This document shows positions 60,189 through 64,000 of a DNA stretch of 64,000 nt, piece after piece. Source of the DNA: Gossypium raimondii. Its lineage: Eukaryota; Streptophyta; Magnoliopsida; Malvales; Malvaceae. The position numbers and the translations under genes were made by a program. Location: NCBI RefSeq assembly GCF_025698545.1, contig NC_068569.1, positions 3,038,001 through 3,102,000 of the forward strand, given 5' to 3'. Under the pieces are notes generated by a model that did no database searches, had not been told where the DNA came from, and was given only the letters and a program-made list of their open reading frames with translations. Each line of letters starts with the position of its first letter. Positions within the stretch are counted from its first letter, which is position 1.

Positions 60189-62497
60189 ATGGACGGCGGT
60201 GTTCCGTACAACCCACGTACAGTCGAAGAAATCTTTCGAGATTTCAAGGGTCGTCGAGCTGGAATGATTAAAGCCCTTACTACCGGTAATACTACTATTT
60301 TTCTTTTCTCTTACTTGACTGCTATTTTCTCAACCATATTTGTTTTCGCCTATGCTTTTGAAGTTTATTTTTATTTAATTACTATTCGGGAGTGGTTGTG
60401 GTTGCAGATGTGGAGGAGTTTTACCAGCAGTGTGATCCAGGTACTGGGTTTTTGTTTTTGGAGAATTAATTTCTAGATTTTAATACCCAGATTTGTTTTG
60501 TTTGGTTGATGACATGATTTATCTGGAAATTGAAGTTACAATTTTTATTTTGAAGGTCTTTGTATATATAAATGAAACAGAGCATTCAGGCCCGGTGACT
60601 GAAGTTGTTTAAAGTTCAGTATAAATGACGTTATTAGTGCATCCCGTGATATTTGAGATCGTAGCTTTATTACTGTTTAAATCTATGGCATGAAGAAACA
60701 TTTTTAATTATGGGGTTACTATTTCTGCTTAAATTGTACTTTTCCCTTTGAAAATAGAAAAGAATAGTTTGAGCTAAGTATGATATATGTATGTTTAGGA
60801 TTTAACAATTTAGACAATATTGCTGTTATTCCTTTCTTGCTCTTTTAGATACGTATATTCTTTTTCTTTCTTTAAATAGCTTTACATTTTTAAAGGTTTT
60901 TTAGGATTGTTGTCATTATTTGATTCTTATTGGGTTTTTTAGATGGCTTTAATTTCGATAAAAAGCATGTTCATTTGAAGTTGAAAGGCAAATTGATGAA
61001 CGAGAATGTGCTAAATTCAATGTGGTTTCCCTATGCTTTCACTAATTCTCCCTGGTTAGGTTCTAAATGCACAGAACGGAATGGGTTAATTAAAATGTTA
61101 ACATTGTGATTACAGAAAAGGAGAATCTTTGCCTTTATGGATTCCCTAGTGAGCAGTGGGAGGTGAATTTACCTGCCGAAGAGGTACCTCCGGAGCTTCC
61201 AGAGCCCGCATTGGGTATTAACTTTGCCAGAGATGGAATGCAAGAAAAGGATTGGTTGTCTTTGGTTGCTGTACACAGTGACTCGTGGTTACTCTCTGTG
61301 GCTTTCTATTTTGGTGCTAGGTTTGGATTTGATAAAGCTGATAGGTAATTTTCACCTTGCCTGAGCACAGTCCTGATTTGGCTTTACATACACATTCCAA
61401 GTGTAAATAAGCTAATTTACTTGGTTAGCATGCATACCCTCCCAGCCTCAGTTTAGCCAAATAATTGATATGAGTCTCTTGTAGTTTTGGTTTTCTGTTA
61501 TTTACCAAGGTAATTTTATATGTCCATTATGAAAATTATTACATGTTGTCCTTCCCCCTAAGTTGGCAAACCCTCTGTAAATGGATCCTCAGACTTAGGC
61601 TTCAATACGAACCACTTACAGATAATGCCCAAATATTATATACAAGGCATAGCATGAGTGAGCTTGATTAAATTGGGATGCTTTGCCCTGGATTTGCTTT
61701 TGTGTATAACAAGTGTGCCGTATTTATTTTGAGCTACAATTTATCCTCAATCATACCATGTTGGTTGAAATGATGCAGGAAACGGCTTTTCAATATGATA
61801 AATGATCTTCCAACAGTATTCGAAGTAGTAACAGGAGCAGCTAAGAAACAGACAAAGGAGAAATCTTTGGTTTCAAATCACAGCGGAAGTAAATCTAAAT
61901 CAAACTCTAAGGTGGCAAGCTTTTTCCTTACTACTGTTTCTTTATATGTTTAAGTGGTGCTAGTTCTAGGGTAAAGGTAGGTTGGTGTTAGTGCTAAAAC
62001 ATAATATTACATTGTTGATTGTTTCTCACTATTTGACAGCAGTTTCTGACATGGTTAAAACTATGGTCCTGGAAGTATTGTTGGCATTTTGGCTTGTTTT
62101 ATCAAATATTTCTGTGAAGTCCATTCTTCTTGTGCCGATAGCTGACTGAAAGAGGGAAATAACTTGAAATTTTCAATGTAACCTTACAAATTAGTTTCTT
62201 TCTTTTCCTTTGTGTTTGGAGAAATTGCAGCGAGGTTCTGAGCCTCTGCCCAAATATTCAAAGGCAGTGCCATCAAAGGATGAGGATGATGATGGACTAG
62301 AGGAGGAAGAGGAGGAGCATGGAGAGACACTATGTGGGGCTTGCGGAGAGAGTGACGGAGCTGATGAATTCTGGATTTGCTGTGATATATGTGAGAAATG
62401 GTTCCATGGAAAGTGTGTCAAGATTACACCAGCAAGGGCAGAGCATATTAAGCAGTACAAATGCCCATCTTGCAGCAACAAGAGAGCACGGCCTTGA
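60189..62497 (+). CDS. Alfin1-like PHD-finger protein
   Basis: Five exons (60189-60285, 60408-60440, 61116-61344, 61779-61911, 62231-62497) close in frame to 252 residues, the usual family length. The Alfin domain covers the N-terminal part ([18 protein letters not shown], then [15 protein letters not shown] and [17 protein letters not shown]). A Ser/Lys-rich and then acidic linker ([13 protein letters not shown]) follows. The C-terminal PHD finger (residues 199-246) has the C4HC3 ligands in CGACG, CCDIC, WFHGKC and CPSC, with the aromatic FWICCD that reads H3K4me3. Alfin1-like proteins are nuclear and bind trimethylated H3K4 and G-rich promoter elements, acting in chromatin silencing and salt or phosphate responses. 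Exon 2 is only 33 nt. Intact; the exact paralogue (AL1-AL7 equivalent) cannot be set by eye. Confidence 0.95.
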
Positions 62498-64000
62498 TGA
62501 TGACAGGTCGGTGGCCCTTGCCTTGAATTCTGTCATCTTGGAGTCTGCTAATTGTCTCGAAGCTCATGTACTCAACTCAAGTATGTTGGTAGTAGATTAT
62601 GTTCTTTAATCTTAGCAAATCTTTCTCAGCTTTTTATTTGTAGGTCGCAAAGCTGTTTAAGTTGTTCTCTGAAAATCATTGTTCTTCCTGCCGTAGGAAG
62701 GGAGACTTGACTTTTGTTTAAGTTTGATCTTATTGTGTTTATATGCATGCAATTGCGTTTTTCTTTTGGTATTCAATGAGCTTGTAAAGTGTAATGCTTT
62801 GGCATCCTTTGAAAGGAAAAAAGATGAATGAAATAATGGATGAGACACCTTTCAGCCCACCACAACGGCCTGTTAAGGGACGGTTCTTGGTCCAAGTGGT
62901 GTTTCTATCATACGTTACGAATTCATTTGAATGCTAATCAAATAATATTATAAAATAAAGATGGTATAGATGGAGAAATGAAAATCTTGTCCTTTTCCGC
63001 CATTTTTTTAACTGTTCAACCAAATATTGTTTAAGGCGTTAGTATCGAGTTACGTTTTATTGCTGTCGAGAATTCTTTAATCTTAATCAGATGATTATAT
63101 TTGGTTCAATGATTTCGTTTAAGATAATCAGTTTTTATGTTTTTCGAAAACTGTTACATTTCTTGAGTAAAATAACAAACTCTCCTGATCTTTGATTTTC
63201 TTGCAAGTTTTGTTATACAACCTCTCACATCATTGTCGTTGTAAAGAGACAAGATATGACTTTGCTACTAGTAAGTTCAAGACGCATAGCATCCATTATC
63301 TCTCATATATAAACTCCTTCAAGATATCATCGGACACAACATTTAGAAACCTTCCTTTTTAATCATATAGACCCTCATAAAACAAGCTTCTCTCTACATT
63401 TCCCTGACCATCACAATGTACAAGGGTTCTCTGCCCCCAACTAGTGTGAATTGTCATAATCATCACTATCTACTACTTTCTCTTGTTGATCTCACTTGAG
63501 AACAAGTTTAAAATTTTTTTTCAGCTAAAGTTTTGTGGTTTATTATTATTATTATTATTATCAGGAATAAATATATACATGAAATTTTCGTTTTGATTTG
63601 ATTATATGCATTAAAAAATAAATACATAAATTTATTTTTATATTAGATGAATATAATTATATGTATGTAATATATAAAGATAAAATGATTTTATAACAAT
63701 AATTGTGTTGATAATTTGTGATAATTGGATCGAATCAAAATTTCATGTATAAAATTACATTTTAGGCCAAAGTTCATTTATAATTTTGAGATAATAATAA
63801 CTAATAAGTTGATAAACTTTAACTTTATTACATTTTAATTGTTAATTGATTAATATTATTATAAGTAACTTTTCTTATTTATTTAAAAGAAGTTGACATT
63901 TTGTATATTGTTATCATTAGTCTTATCCTTTTTTTAATTTTCATAATTAACTTCACTCTTAGTACCATTTAAATTTGGTTTCATTTTATTCATGATTAAG
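62498..64000. other. 3' flank of the Alfin1-like gene and spacer
   Basis: The first 300 bp or so are the 3' UTR. The rest is AT-rich with an (ATT)n microsatellite at 63541-63561 and no gene. Confidence 0.6.

Noticed and set aside
62191-62481. Minus-strand open frame rich in Ser opposite the Alfin1-like last exon
   Set aside because: It is the antisense shadow of the acidic linker (GAG/GAT codons) and PHD finger. The plus-strand protein is clearly real.

Overview
This is a plant nuclear window. The evidence is spliced genes with GT-AG (and two GC-AG) introns, an eudicot gene set, AT-rich spacers and Ty3/gypsy-type LTRs that begin TGTAACACCC. Protein flavour and LTR style suggest a Malvaceae genome, probably cotton (Gossypium). 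That placement comes from recognition by eye, not from a search. All exon coordinates were derived by reading splice sites and checking that frames close.

Layout. 1-2.1 kb: the end of an LTR, then a large imperfect inverted repeat. 4.2-10.2 kb: a tandem duplication carrying two R2R3-MYB genes (4823-5650 and 8946-9688). 10.7-14.1 kb: a classical short-chain dehydrogenase with two long introns, one holding a Ty1/copia fossil. 14.5-18.7 kb: a compact housekeeping block with NdhU (chloroplast NDH complex, minus strand), a tRNA-Asp(GTC) gene and ribosomal protein uS3 (RPS3). 19.5-22.4 kb: an MSL10-type mechanosensitive channel (minus). 24.0-26.0 kb: a hAT-like MITE and a LINE RNase H remnant. 26.1-28.0 kb: a Raf-like protein kinase (minus). 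32.1-33.5 kb: a BIG GRAIN 1-like gene (minus). 39.6-43.3 kb: a ten-exon omega-amidase of the nitrilase superfamily (minus). 43.7-59.2 kb: a nest of LTR fossils. 60.2-62.5 kb: an Alfin1-like PHD-finger gene. 62.5-64.0 kb: gene-free spacer.

The genes are ordinary independent plant transcription units with no operon-like logic. They cover transcription (MYB pair, Alfin1-like), translation (RPS3, tRNA-Asp), chloroplast electron flow (NdhU), mechanosensing (MSL), signalling (kinase), auxin-related growth (BG1-like) and nitrogen or metabolite repair (omega-amidase).

The most notable structure is the 15.5-kb LTR nest. Four insertions have TG...CA ends and exact 5-bp target duplications (TTGAC, TTAGT, ATATA, TTATG), sit inside one another or inside a fifth outer LTR, and contain no recognisable internal coding region. 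The nest therefore appears to be built only of solo LTRs. Each LTR carries its own short tandem array, several with hairpin-forming units. At gene scale, the notable points are two GC-AG introns, a 78-nt in-frame intron in the kinase, a 16-nt microexon in the omega-amidase, and a 17-nt match to the cloning-vector M13-reverse/lacZ region at 37.67 kb. I found no convincing new biological system.
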